From contig NZ_VTUZ01000006.1 in assembly GCF_008369935.1 (NCBI RefSeq), positions 248,001 to 312,000 on the forward strand: a stretch of 64,000 nucleotides of DNA, given 5' to 3'. Positions within the stretch are counted from its first letter, which is position 1. The number at the start of each line of letters is the position of its first letter. This DNA is from Paraburkholderia panacisoli (GTDB lineage: Bacteria > Pseudomonadota > Gammaproteobacteria > Burkholderiales > Burkholderiaceae). The notes beneath the pieces are model-generated. The model saw only the letters and a program-made list of their open reading frames with translations. It did not search any database and was not told the DNA's origin. Position numbers and translations under genes: made by a program. Positions 29,308 to 38,191 of this stretch are shown one piece after another.

Positions 29308-31659
29308 TCACTTGCGCAGCAGACGCAACCCGTTCCCCACCACCAGCAAACTTGCGCCGACATCGGCGAATACCGCCATCCACATCGTGCCTGTGCCCAT
29401 CAAGGTCAGCGCGAGAAACACGCTTTTGATGCCGAGCGCCAATGAGATGTTCTGCACCAGCACCGCGTGCGTCGCCTTCGACAAGCGGATGAACAGCGGG
29501 ATCTTGCGCAGGTCGTCGTCCATTAGCGCGACATCGGCGGTTTCGATCGCGGTGTCGGCGCCCATCGCGCCCATCGCGAAGCCGATGTCGGCGCGCGCCA
29601 GCGCGGGCGCATCGTTGATGCCGTCGCCGACCATGCCGACCGTCGCGCCTTGCGCCGACCAATGCGCGACCGCGTTCAGCTTGTCTTGCGGCAACTGATC
29701 GCCGAGCGCTTCGTCGATCCCGACCTGCCGCGCAATCGCCGACGCGGTGTGCCGGTTGTCGCCGCTGAGCATCGCGGTGGCGACGCCGAGGCGCCGCAGT
29801 TCGGCGACGGCGGCGCGGCTCGTCTCCTTCACCGTATCGGCGACGGCGAAGAGCGCCAGCACACGCTCGGCGTCCACCAGCATCACGATGGTTTTGCCTT
29901 CGCGTTCGAGCGAGTCGAGCCGCGCTTCGAGCGACGCCGAACAGCGGCCAAGCTCTTCGACCAGCCGATGATTGCCGAGCCAATACGGCGAACCGTCGAT
30001 CACGCCGCGCACGCCGCGTCCCGCGAGCGCCTCGAACGAATCGACTGCGACGTGCGCCAGGCGGTCGCTCTTCGCTGCTGCCGCAATCGCCATCGACACC
30101 GGATGGTCGGAGCGTCCCGCGAGACTCGCCGCGAGCATCCGGCAACGTTCGGCGTCGATGCCGACCGCGACGTCAGCGCTGGCGAGCATCTCGAACCCGG
30201 TCTGCACGGGTTTGCCGTGCGTGATCGTGCCGGTCTTGTCGAGCGCGAGCCGGCTCAGCTTGCGGCCCTCCTCGAGGTAGGCGCCTCCTTTGATCAGAAT
30301 GCCTTTGCGCGCGGCGGCCGCGAGCCCGCTGACGATCGTCACCGGCGTCGAGATCACGAGCGCGCAGGGGCACGCGATCACCAGCATCACGAGCGCCTTG
30401 TAGACCCATTCGTGCCACGCTGCTCCGAACAGCAGCGGCGGCACGACCGCGACAGCGAGCGCGATGGTGAACACGAGCGGCGTATAGACCCGCGCGAAAC
30501 GGTCGACGAAACGTTGCGTCGGGGCCTTGCTGGCTTGCGCTTCTTCGACGGCGTGGATGATCCGCGCGAGCGTCGTGTTGGCGGCCGCGGCGGTGACGCG
30601 GTAGTCGAACGAGCCTGCGTGATTGATCGTGCCGGCGAACACCGCGTCGCCGATGGTCTTGTCGACCGGCAGGCTTTCGCCGGTGATCGGCGCCTGATCC
30701 ACGCTCGAGCGGCCCGCGACGATCTCGCCGTCGAGCGCGATCCGCTCGCCCGGCTTCACGCGGACCAGCGCGCCGGGCGGGATCGCGTCGAGGCCGGTGA
30801 GACGCCAACCGCCGTCGGGCTGCTGCACGCTCGCCTGTTCCGGCGTGAGTTGCATCAAACCCCGGATCGCATGGCGGGCGCGGTCGAGCGACTTCGCTTC
30901 GATCAATTCGGCGATCGTGAAGAGCACCATCACCATCGCGGCTTCGGGCCACTGGCGCAGGATCAGCGCGCCGGTCACGGCGATGCTCATCAGCGCGTTG
31001 ATGTTCAGGTTGCCGTTGCGAATCGCGAGCCAGCCCTTCCGGTAAGTGGTGACGCCGCAAGAGGCGATCGCGAGGATCGCCAGACCCGCAGCCAGCCAGA
31101 CCGGCGCGCCGAGCCAACCGGCGGCTTCTGAACCCGCCGCGGCGACGCCGGCGAGTGCGAGCGGCCACCACGGCGTGGTCGACGCGTCACGGATGCCCGC
31201 AGGCGCTGCATGCGCGGCGGTGTCCGCGAGTTCAGGCGTGAAGTCGAGAGAACGGAGCGCGGCGAGGATCGAGTCGAGCGCATTCGGCGCGTGCACGACG
31301 GTCAGCACGCGCTGCATCAGGTTGAAGTCGATGCTGCGCACCTCCGGCATGCGGTCGAGTTTCTTGCGGATCAGCGCTTCTTCGGTCGGGCAATCCATTT
31401 GCATGATGCGGATCGCGGTGCGTGTGCCGGCGCCGACGGCTTCGGATCGCGGCAAGGGGAGCGGCAGGGGGACGGCGGCCGTGCTTGCGCAGCAATCGGC
31501 GTGGGCGGGCGGGTGGCCCGGGTGGCCGGCCGCGTCGTGCCGATGGTCGCACTCGTGCCCGAGTACATGTCCATGCGCATGAGCATGTCCTTCATCCCCG
31601 TGAGCACAGGCATCCCCCTGTTCACGGTGGTCGGCTACGAGTTGGCTGGCATCACGCAT
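29308..31659 (-). CDS. cadA: Cd/Zn/Pb-exporting P1B-type ATPase
   Basis: 783-residue heavy-metal ATPase. The N-terminus is His-rich (HGDEGHAHAHGHVLGHECDH and on) and may bind metal. A heavy-metal-associated region follows (IMQMDCPTEEALIRKKL). Core motifs are the CPC transport motif (VIACPCALVIS), the phosphorylated Asp in LDKTGTITHG, HP in RSDHPVSMA, and GDGINDAPALARADIGFAMG. Such pumps expel Cd2+, Zn2+ and Pb2+ across the inner membrane. The start at 31659 gives the His-rich leader. A divergent MerR-type gene and its operator lie immediately upstream. Confidence 0.92.
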   Translation of the reverse strand: MRDASQLVADHREQGDACAHGDEGHAHAHGHVLGHECDHRHDAAGHPGHPPAHADCCASTAAVPLPLPLPRSEAVGAGTRTAIRIMQMDCPTEEALIRKKLDRMPEVRSIDFNLMQRVLTVVHAPNALDSILAALRSLDFTPELADTAAHAAPAGIRDASTTPWWPLALAGVAAAGSEAAGWLGAPVWLAAGLAILAIASCGVTTYRKGWLAIRNGNLNINALMSIAVTGALILRQWPEAAMVMVLFTIAELIEAKSLDRARHAIRGLMQLTPEQASVQQPDGGWRLTGLDAIPPGALVRVKPGERIALDGEIVAGRSSVDQAPITGESLPVDKTIGDAVFAGTINHAGSFDYRVTAAAANTTLARIIHAVEEAQASKAPTQRFVDRFARVYTPLVFTIALAVAVVPPLLFGAAWHEWVYKALVMLVIACPCALVISTPVTIVSGLAAAARKGILIKGGAYLEEGRKLSRLALDKTGTITHGKPVQTGFEMLASADVAVGIDAERCRMLAASLAGRSDHPVSMAIAAAAKSDRLAHVAVDSFEALAGRGVRGVIDGSPYWLGNHRLVEELGRCSASLEARLDSLEREGKTIVMLVDAERVLALFAVADTVKETSRAAVAELRRLGVATAMLSGDNRHTASAIARQVGIDEALGDQLPQDKLNAVAHWSAQGATVGMVGDGINDAPALARADIGFAMGAMGADTAIETADVALMDDDLRKIPLFIRLSKATHAVLVQNISLALGIKSVFLALTLMGTGTMWMAVFADVGASLLVVGNGLRLLRK

Positions 31660-31686
31660 AGTGGCTTCCTGGGTCGATTTGTGGTC

Positions 31687-31718
31687 TAGTAAACACCTTG
31701 AAGCCACTACAAGGTCAA
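31687..31718 (-). promoter_or_regulatory. MerR-type metal-responsive promoter of cadA
   Basis: On the minus strand, TTGACC (31713-31718) and TTACTA (31687-31692) are separated by 20 bases. An inverted repeat (ACCTTGAAG... and CAAGGT) spans the spacer. The over-long spacer with an internal dyad is the hallmark of promoters activated by DNA distortion by metal-bound MerR/ZntR/CadR proteins. Confidence 0.85.
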
Positions 31719-31751
31719 GGCCCGGGGTCGAGACCGCTATCCGGAGGGCGC

Positions 31752-32183
31752 ATGAAGATCGGCGAATTGGCGAAAATCGCCCATTGCACGACCGAAACCA
31801 TCCGGTTCTACGAGAAAGAAGCGCTATTGCCCGAAGCGGAACGCACCGAGGCCAATTACCGCAGTTACACGGCAAGGCACGTCGAACGGTTGCGCTTCAT
31901 CCGCAATTGCCGCGCGCTCGACATGACCCACGACGAAATCCGCGCCTTGCTGCGTCTGACGGACGCGCCGGCGGACGGTTGCGGCGGCATCAATGCGCTG
32001 ATCGACGAGCACATCGCGCACGTCGACACCCGCATCGAAGAGCTGAAGCAGCTGAAAGTGCAACTGACCACGCTGCGCGAGCAATGCCACGGCGAACAGG
32101 CCGTCGAAGACTGCGGAATCGTGCACGGTCTGACCGAAATGGACGTGAGCGCGCCGCGTGCGCGCCATACGCATCTGGGTTGA
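31752..32183 (+). CDS. cadR: MerR-family heavy-metal regulator (CadR/PbrR type)
   Basis: 143 residues. A MerR DNA-binding domain (MKIGELAKIAHCTTETIRFYEKEALLP) is followed by the long dimer helix and a metal-binding C-terminus. Cysteines in ADGCGG, REQCHG and EDCGIVHG occupy the positions used by CadR, ZntR and PbrR for Cd/Zn/Pb. It should repress and, with metal, activate the divergent ATPase gene through the 20-base-spacer promoter. GGAGG lies 5 bases before the ATG. The preferred metal cannot be settled from sequence. Confidence 0.9.
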   Translation: MKIGELAKIAHCTTETIRFYEKEALLPEAERTEANYRSYTARHVERLRFIRNCRALDMTHDEIRALLRLTDAPADGCGGINALIDEHIAHVDTRIEELKQLKVQLTTLREQCHGEQAVEDCGIVHGLTEMDVSAPRARHTHLG

Positions 32184-32285
32184 AGCGCCCCGGCCGCGGC
32201 AATCCGGTAGCGCGGCGCCAATCCTGCATGGCCGGGCCTTCGTGCGGCCCGCCAATCAATCATCGAATCCAGTTGGAGAATCAAC

Positions 32286-32486
32286 GTGTTTACCTGTAGA
32301 AACAAGACCTGCGAAGCGCAGTGGGAAGAGTCGGACGTCGTCATCAAGAACGAAGGGCAGGGGCTGCTGTTCCGCTGCCCGCTGTGTGCCACGCGCAATT
32401 ACCTCGAACGCTTCGAAGGGGAAGACGGTTCGGTGCTGTACGAGCAGCTCGAAGGCCGTCCCGACCTCGGCCCCGTGGCCGATTGA
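32286..32486 (+). CDS. Small zinc-ribbon-like protein
   Basis: 66 residues with a GTG start at 32286. Two Cys pairs (FTCRNKTCEAQW near the start; FRCPLCATRNYLERF) make a probable zinc ribbon. The rest is acidic. It lies 36 bases before dbpA in the same direction, so they may be co-transcribed. Function unknown. Confidence 0.65.
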   Translation: MFTCRNKTCEAQWEESDVVIKNEGQGLLFRCPLCATRNYLERFEGEDGSVLYEQLEGRPDLGPVAD

Positions 32487-32521
32487 TCTTCCGCCTTCAG
32501 TCCATAGCGAGCCCTCACCCC

Positions 32522-33925
32522 ATGAACAGTCCCACCCCCGCCGGCGCGCCGTTTAGCGAGCTGGCGCTGCCACCCGCGACCCTCGCGAACCTGACGCAGC
32601 TCGGCTACGTCGAGATGACGCCGATTCAGGCCGCAAGCCTGCCGATCGCGCTCGCCGGCCACGATCTGATCGCCCAGGCGAAGACCGGCAGCGGCAAGAC
32701 CGCTGCATTCGCTTTGGCGCTGTTGGCGCGCCTCGACACACGCAACTTCGCCGTGCAGTCGATGGTGCTGTGCCCGACGCGCGAACTCGCCGATCAGGTC
32801 ACGCAGGAAATCCGCCGTCTCGCGCGCGCGGAAGAAAACATCAAGGTGCTCACGTTGTGCGGCGGCACCCCGATGCGTCCGCAAACGGCGAGCCTCGAAC
32901 ACGGCGCACACATCGTGGTCGGCACGCCGGGCCGCATCATGGATCACCTCGAGCGCGGCAGCCTGCCGCTGCAATCGCTCAACACGCTGGTGCTCGACGA
33001 AGCCGACCGCATGCTCGACATGGGTTTCTTCGACGATATCGCGACCGTCGTGAAGCAATGCCCCAAAGAGCGGCAAACGCTGCTGTTCTCGGCGACGTAC
33101 CCCGAGGGCATCGTCAAACTGAGTCAGCAGTTCCTGCGCAATCCGAAGGAAGTGAAGCTTGCCGAACGGCACGACAACACCAAGATCCGTCAGCGTTTCT
33201 ATGAGGTGACCGAAGACGAGCGGCTGCACGCCGTTGGTCTGCTGCTGAACCACTACCGTCCGGTGAGCACGCTCGCGTTCTGCAATACCAAGCAGCAATG
33301 CCGCGATCTGCTCGACGTGCTGCGCGCGCAAGGTTTCCACGCGCTCGCGTTGCATGGCGAACTCGATCAGCGTGAGCGCGATCAGGTGCTGATCCAGTTC
33401 GCGAACCGCAGCTGCTCGGTGCTGGTGGCGACCGATGTCGCCGCGCGCGGTCTCGACATCGCGCAACTCGAGGCGGTGATCAACGTCGACGTGACGCCCG
33501 ACCCGGAAGTGCACGTGCACCGTATCGGCCGCACGGGTCGTGCCGATCAGGATGGCTGGGCGCTGAGTCTCGCGAGCATGAACGAGATGGGCCGTGTCGG
33601 CAGTCTCGAACTGGCGCAAAAACGCGATGTCGAATGGCACAAGCTTTCCGAACTCACGGCGGCGAGCAACGAGCCGCTGTTGCCGCCGATGGAAACGCTG
33701 CAGATTCTCGGCGGCCGCAAGGAAAAGATCCGTCCCGGCGACGTGCTCGGCGCGCTGACCGGCGAGGCGGGTTTCGCCGGCACGCAGATCGGCAAGATCA
33801 ACGTGACCGAAATGTCGACTTATGTGGCGGTGGAGCGCAGCGTCGCGCGCGATGCGGTGCGCAAACTCAGCGCCGGCAAGGTGAAGGGTAAGAAGGTCAA
33901 GGTCCGTATGATGGACGACGCCTGA
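32522..33925 (+). CDS. dbpA: DEAD-box RNA helicase DbpA
   Basis: 467 residues. RecA-like domain 1 has AQAKTGSGKTAAFALALL, PTRELADQV, GTPGRIMDHLE, VLDEADRMLD and FSATYP; domain 2 has ARGLDI and HRIGRTGR. The C-terminal ~75 residues match the DbpA RNA-binding domain (GDVLGALTGEAGFAGTQIGKI) that targets 23S rRNA hairpin 92 in 50S assembly. Length and domain plan are standard. Confidence 0.93.
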   Translation: MNSPTPAGAPFSELALPPATLANLTQLGYVEMTPIQAASLPIALAGHDLIAQAKTGSGKTAAFALALLARLDTRNFAVQSMVLCPTRELADQVTQEIRRLARAEENIKVLTLCGGTPMRPQTASLEHGAHIVVGTPGRIMDHLERGSLPLQSLNTLVLDEADRMLDMGFFDDIATVVKQCPKERQTLLFSATYPEGIVKLSQQFLRNPKEVKLAERHDNTKIRQRFYEVTEDERLHAVGLLLNHYRPVSTLAFCNTKQQCRDLLDVLRAQGFHALALHGELDQRERDQVLIQFANRSCSVLVATDVAARGLDIAQLEAVINVDVTPDPEVHVHRIGRTGRADQDGWALSLASMNEMGRVGSLELAQKRDVEWHKLSELTAASNEPLLPPMETLQILGGRKEKIRPGDVLGALTGEAGFAGTQIGKINVTEMSTYVAVERSVARDAVRKLSAGKVKGKKVKVRMMDDA

Positions 33926-33929
33926 CAGG

Positions 33930-33960
33930 CGTGGACGGCTGCGCTCGCAGCCGTCCATGC
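33930..33960. terminator. Hairpin after dbpA
   Basis: TGGACGGCTGC (33932-33942) and GCAGCCGTCCA (33947-33957) form an 11-bp stem with a 4-base loop, right after the dbpA stop. There is no T-run, so it is either a weak terminator or an mRNA 3'-end stabiliser. The remaining ~260 bases to 34218 show no gene. Confidence 0.5.
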
Positions 33961-34218
33961 GCGCATCACATTACGTCATACCTCCGGGTTTTCCGCGTTC
34001 TTCGCACCGCCCTGTTTCTTCCCCGCAAGCCCTGATCTGGCCGGCCTCGTCCGAGGCGGCGCGCTTTCGCGCTTGCCATGACGTAAACGCATGCCGCGCA
34101 TGACAAAGTTTCGATTGTGACGGTTCTTTGGCTGATGCCTAATCACCCCAATGGAAGGATCGCCGCGCTGTCGGCCGTCCGCGAATCCGCAGCCGGATGG
34201 AGAAAGGGAGATAGCTTT

Positions 34219-35373
34219 ATGCAGAGCGCCATGCAAGCCCGCTCGAAACTGCCTGACGTAGGCACGACGATTTTTACCGTGATCGGCCAACTGGCCGCCC
34301 AGCACGATGCGCTGAACCTGTCGCAAGGCGCGCCGAATTTCGCGCCGGACGCGAAACTGATCGAAGGCGTCGCTCAGGCGATGCGCGCGGGCCACAACCA
34401 GTACGCACCGATGGCCGGCATCGCCGCATTGCGCGAAGCCCTCGCAGACAAGGTCGAAACGCTGTACGGCGTACGCTACGACCCGGTCAGCGAAGTCACC
34501 GTGATCGCGAGCGCGAGCGAAGGGCTGTACTCGACGATCAGCGCGCTGGTGCATCCCGGCGACGAAGTGATCTACTTCGAGCCTTCGTTCGACAGCTACG
34601 GCCCGATCGTCCGGCTGCAAGGCGCAACGCCGGTGGCGATTAAGCTGTCGTTGAGCGATTTCCGTGTGGATTGGGACGAGGTCGCCGCGGCGATCACGCC
34701 GAAGACCCGCATGATCATCATCAACACGCCGCACAATCCGACCGCGACCGTGTTCGACGAAGCCGACATCGCGCGGCTCAAAGCCCTCACGCGCAACACC
34801 GGCATCGTGATTCTCGCCGACGAGGTCTACGAACACGTCGTGTTCGACGGCGCGAAGCATCAGAGCATGGCGTGTCACGCCGAACTCGCGGAGCGCAGCG
34901 TGATCGTCTCGTCGTTCGGCAAGTCGTACCATGTGACCGGCTGGCGCGTCGGCTATTGCCTCGCACCCGCCGCGCTGATGGACGAGATCCGCAAGGTCCA
35001 TCAGTTCATGGTGTTTTCCGCCGATACGCCGATGCAGTACGCGTTCGTCGATGCGCTGGCCCATCGCGACAGCTATCTCGGCCTGTCCGCGTTCTATCAG
35101 AAGAAGCGCGATCTGCTCACGCATGCATTGCGCGAGTCGCGCTTCGAACTGTTGCCGAGCGAAGGCAGCTTCTTCATGCTTGCGCGCTTTCGCGGCTTCT
35201 CCGACGAAAGCGACAGCGATTTCGTGCTGCGCCTGATCCGCGATGCGCGCGTCGCGACGATTCCGTTGTCGGCGTTTTATACCGACGGCACGGATTCCGG
35301 CCTGATCCGTCTGAGTTTCTCGAAGGACGACGCCACGTTGATCGAAGGCGCGCGGCGCTTGTGCGAGATCTGA
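34219..35373 (+). CDS. ybdL: YbdL-like PLP-dependent aminotransferase
   Basis: 384 residues, class I/II aminotransferase, near the E. coli YbdL length (386). The N-terminus reads SKLPDVGTTIFTVIGQLAAQ; then NLSQGAPNF, INTPHNPTATV, ILADEVYEHVVFDG, and the PLP-lysine motif SSFGKSYHVTGWRVGY. YbdL-type enzymes prefer methionine, with phenylalanine and histidine as secondary donors. AAGGGAG precedes the ATG. It is a stand-alone unit upstream of an amino-acid-binding protein. Confidence 0.85.
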   Translation: MQSAMQARSKLPDVGTTIFTVIGQLAAQHDALNLSQGAPNFAPDAKLIEGVAQAMRAGHNQYAPMAGIAALREALADKVETLYGVRYDPVSEVTVIASASEGLYSTISALVHPGDEVIYFEPSFDSYGPIVRLQGATPVAIKLSLSDFRVDWDEVAAAITPKTRMIIINTPHNPTATVFDEADIARLKALTRNTGIVILADEVYEHVVFDGAKHQSMACHAELAERSVIVSSFGKSYHVTGWRVGYCLAPAALMDEIRKVHQFMVFSADTPMQYAFVDALAHRDSYLGLSAFYQKKRDLLTHALRESRFELLPSEGSFFMLARFRGFSDESDSDFVLRLIRDARVATIPLSAFYTDGTDSGLIRLSFSKDDATLIEGARRLCEI

Positions 35374-35499
35374 TCGCGCGCGCGAACGGCGGTCCCGCCG
35401 GGGCCGCAATTTTGAACGCAGTATGATCGTCGCGAGTTTGCGCATCAGCGTATTGCAGCGCGGGCGTTTCAACGAAATCGAAGGGAAAAGGGATCTGTT

Positions 35500-36294
35500 A
35501 TGAAGTTGCTCAAGCCTCTATTGGCGCTCGCCTGCGCATTCGCGTCGCTGGCGGCGTCGTCTGCCGCGAACGCTGCCGACACCTCGACGCTGCGCTTCGG
35601 AGTCGAAGCACAGTATCCGCCGTTCGAATCGAAAGGCCCGAATGGCGAACTGCAGGGGCTCGATATCGACGTCGGCAATGCCGTTTGCGCCGCCGCGCAT
35701 ATGACCTGCAAATGGGTCGAGACCTCGTTCGACGGACTGATTCCCGCCTTGCAGGGCCGCAAGTTCGACGCGATCAACTCGGCGATGAACGCGACCGAAC
35801 AACGCCGTCAGGCGATTGATTTCACCACGGTCGTGTATCGTGTGCCGACGCAATTGATCGCCCGGCGCGACAGCGGTCTGCTGCCGACGCCCGAGTCGTT
35901 GAAGGGCAAGCGGGTCGGCGTATTGCAGGCGTCGATTCAGGAGACCTTCGCGAAAACGCATTGGGAACCGGCGGGCGTAACCGTCGTGCCGTACCAGGAT
36001 CAGAACCAGGTGTACACGGATATGATGGCGGGCCGTCTCGACGCGACGCTCGTGCTGGCGCCGGCAGGGCAAACGGGTTTTCTGTCGAAGCCTAACGGCA
36101 AGGACTACGCGTTCGTCGGCCAGCCGGTGCGTGACGACAAGATTCTCGGCAGCGGCATCGCGTATGGGATTCGCAAGGGCGACACGGCGCTGCGCGACCA
36201 GTTGAATGCGGCGATCGCGAAGGTGCAGGCCGACGGGACGGTGAAGACGCTGGCCGCGAAATATCTCGGCAATATCGACGTGAGCGCGAAGTAA
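35500..36294 (+). CDS. Periplasmic amino-acid-binding protein (HisJ/ArgT type)
   Basis: 264 residues with a signal peptide (MKLLKPLLALACAFASLAAS...ANA). A family-3 solute-binding fold follows (LRFGVEAQYPPFESKGPNGELQGLDID; FDGLIPALQGRKFDAINSAM; KGKRVGVLQAS). Such proteins deliver cationic or polar amino acids to an ABC transporter; no permease or ATPase gene is adjacent. A LysE-type exporter and AraC regulator follow, but a functional link is speculative. Strong ribosome site (AAGGGAAAAGGG) precedes the ATG. Confidence 0.88.
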   Translation: MKLLKPLLALACAFASLAASSAANAADTSTLRFGVEAQYPPFESKGPNGELQGLDIDVGNAVCAAAHMTCKWVETSFDGLIPALQGRKFDAINSAMNATEQRRQAIDFTTVVYRVPTQLIARRDSGLLPTPESLKGKRVGVLQASIQETFAKTHWEPAGVTVVPYQDQNQVYTDMMAGRLDATLVLAPAGQTGFLSKPNGKDYAFVGQPVRDDKILGSGIAYGIRKGDTALRDQLNAAIAKVQADGTVKTLAAKYLGNIDVSAK

Positions 36295-36427
36295 CTTGTT
36301 GCGCGGCGGGTGGGTCCGCCGCGCTGTTGATGTCCCGTGCGACTCTGCTTGTTGACCGTGCGTTTGGCGGCTAGCATACATAGGCTTCGTTCTGGCGAAG
36401 TCTACGTGAGCATCAGAGGGGGCGCGG

Positions 36428-37276
36428 ATGAACGGGATAGCGGCAGCGGCAATTCATAACGCGAAGGATGCTTCGGCGCCGAAGTTCTGGCGCAGCGATG
36501 CGTTGCCGTTCATCGAAGCGCGTTCCATCGACGACGGCCGCGAAGTCTGTTACGCCAAACATTCGCACGAAACGTTTTCGATCGGTGCGGTGACCGGTGG
36601 ACGCAGCGTGTACCTGAATCGCCACGCGCGTGAATGGATCGGCGCGGGCGCGGTCGTGATGATGAACCCCGACGACGTGCATGCGTGCAATCCGATCGCC
36701 GACGAACGCTGGTCGTATCGGATGCTGCACGTCGACGTCGAATGGCTCACGGCACTGCAACACGAACTGGGCTTCAACGAGAACCACGCGTTTCGCGCGT
36801 TCTCGCAAACCATGACGCTGGACCTGGCATTGTTCGATGGCTTGAACCGGCTGTGTGCGATTCTGGTTGATAGCAACACTGAGACGCTGCGCAAGGAAAG
36901 CGCGGCCGTCACTTTCTTCTCCGAAGTGCAACGCAAGCTGAATCCGGCGTCCTTGCAGGATCGTGATGCGAGCCGTCAACTCACGCGGGCGGCGGAATTC
37001 ATCGCGGAAAACTGCACGCGCTCGCTGAAACTCGACGACGTTTGCAAGGCGGCCGGGCTGTCCGCGTCGCATCTGATTCGCGCGTTCAAACAACGCTACG
37101 GGATGACCCCGCACGCGTACCTGATCAATCGACGCATTCAATACAGCCGGGCACAACTCAGGCGCGGACGCCTGATCGCGGACGTCGCACTCGATGCCGG
37201 TTTCGCCGACCAGGCGCACTTACAGCGGACCTTCAAACGGCTGGTGGCGGCGACGCCGGGGCAGTATCGCAGTTGA
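36428..37276 (+). CDS. AraC-family regulator with N-terminal cupin-like domain
   Basis: 282 residues. The N-terminal half is an arabinose-binding-like domain (CYAKHSHETFSIGAVTGGRSVYLN; GAGAVVMMNPDDVHACNP). The C-terminal half has the AraC HTH pair (LDDVCKAAGLSASHLIRAFKQRYGMTPHAY; IADVALDAGFADQAHLQRTFKRLVAATPGQ). It is convergent with a LysE-type exporter, the usual arrangement for an AraC that controls such an efflux gene. Effector unknown. Confidence 0.87.
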   Translation: MNGIAAAAIHNAKDASAPKFWRSDALPFIEARSIDDGREVCYAKHSHETFSIGAVTGGRSVYLNRHAREWIGAGAVVMMNPDDVHACNPIADERWSYRMLHVDVEWLTALQHELGFNENHAFRAFSQTMTLDLALFDGLNRLCAILVDSNTETLRKESAAVTFFSEVQRKLNPASLQDRDASRQLTRAAEFIAENCTRSLKLDDVCKAAGLSASHLIRAFKQRYGMTPHAYLINRRIQYSRAQLRRGRLIADVALDAGFADQAHLQRTFKRLVAATPGQYRS

Positions 37277-37327
37277 TGCGGCCGCTGCGGTGATCGGCGC
37301 GGCCGGTCCGGCGTGTCGGGTCAATCA

Positions 37328-37915
37328 TCATTCCATCAGCAGATACAGCGCGCTCGCGGCGAGCAGCGTTGCCATCACGCGGTTGAATCGCCTCATTCGC
37401 TTCGGCTCCTGCAGGTACTTGCGCAGGAACGTGCCCGCGTACGCCCAACTCGCAATTGACACGTAGCAGATCACGAAGTACAGCGCAGTGAATTGCCAGA
37501 CGAGCTTGCCGTCGCCGTCGGCCGCGTACGCGCCCATACCGGCCAGCGACGCCAGCCAGGCTTTCGGGTTGAGCCATTGCAGCGCCGCGCCATGGGCGAA
37601 GGATGGCCGGCGGGCCGGTTTGCCGGCGCCGAGTTGACCGTCGTCGACGGCGAGCTTGTAGGCCATGTAGAGCAGGAAGCCGATGCCGGCCCATTTGACG
37701 ATGTCGATCAGATCAGGAAAGTGGGCGAGCAGTTCGTGGAGACCCAGGCCGATCAGTAAAAGCAGCACGGTGAAACCGACCGTCGCGCCGCTCACGTGAC
37801 GCATGCTTGCGATGAACCCGTGTTGGGCGCCGGCGCTGAGCGCGACCACGTTCACCGGGCCGGGGGAAATGGAACTGGCGAGCGCGAAGGCGGCCATGGA
37901 AAGTAAGACGGTCAT
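37328..37915 (-). CDS. LysE/RhtB-type exporter
   Basis: 195 residues with about six hydrophobic helices. The family signature PGP is at SSISPGPVNVVALSAG, and the loop NPKAWLASLAGMGAY is typical. LysE/RhtB proteins export amino acids or derivatives across the inner membrane. It is convergent with the AraC regulator, with 51 bases between stops. Substrate not predicted. Confidence 0.87.
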   Translation of the reverse strand: MTVLLSMAAFALASSISPGPVNVVALSAGAQHGFIASMRHVSGATVGFTVLLLLIGLGLHELLAHFPDLIDIVKWAGIGFLLYMAYKLAVDDGQLGAGKPARRPSFAHGAALQWLNPKAWLASLAGMGAYAADGDGKLVWQFTALYFVICYVSIASWAYAGTFLRKYLQEPKRMRRFNRVMATLLAASALYLLME

Positions 37916-38033
37916 CTGATGCCTCGATACGTGAGTGCGCAGGAATTGCGACGCTCAACGGTAGCGGGCGAGCCGGTGGGGTGTATTGAAGGAAATTGCT
38001 TTGGGAGCGGTTTCCTGGGTGACGACGACGGAA

Positions 38034-38074
38034 AAGCAAAAAGCCCGGTCGCGAGGATCGGGCTTTTTGCTTTG
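38034..38074. terminator. Strong bidirectional terminator
   Basis: AGCAAAAAGCCCG / CGGGCTTTTTGCT forms a 13-bp stem around GTCGCGAGGAT. The arm CGGGCTTTTTGCTTTT, read on the minus strand, is identical to the terminator arm next to the tRNA-Lys fragment at 51.46 kb. Confidence 0.85.
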
Positions 38075-38079
38075 AGTTT

Positions 38080-38108
38080 TTGGGGAGGCGAGAGTGATTG
38101 GAACTGTC
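38080..38108 (-). other. Degraded tRNA 3'-end-like sequence (possible old attachment site)
   Basis: On the minus strand GTTCCAATCACTC followed by TCGCCTCCCCA resembles the 3' end of the tRNA-Lys fragment at 51.5 kb (GTTCGAGTCACTC, then ACGCCCCACCA). By hand alignment about 18 of 24 positions agree, allowing one gap. As at 51.5 kb, it is followed by a terminator with the same arm. No 5' tRNA half is present. This is suggestive only. Confidence 0.35.
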
Positions 38109-38191
38109 GCGCTGAAAACATTCCAGTGAATTCTGGAAGAAGCGCTCGCGGGTCACAGGCGCTTTCCTCGACGGATTTACGTGCGATTCTT

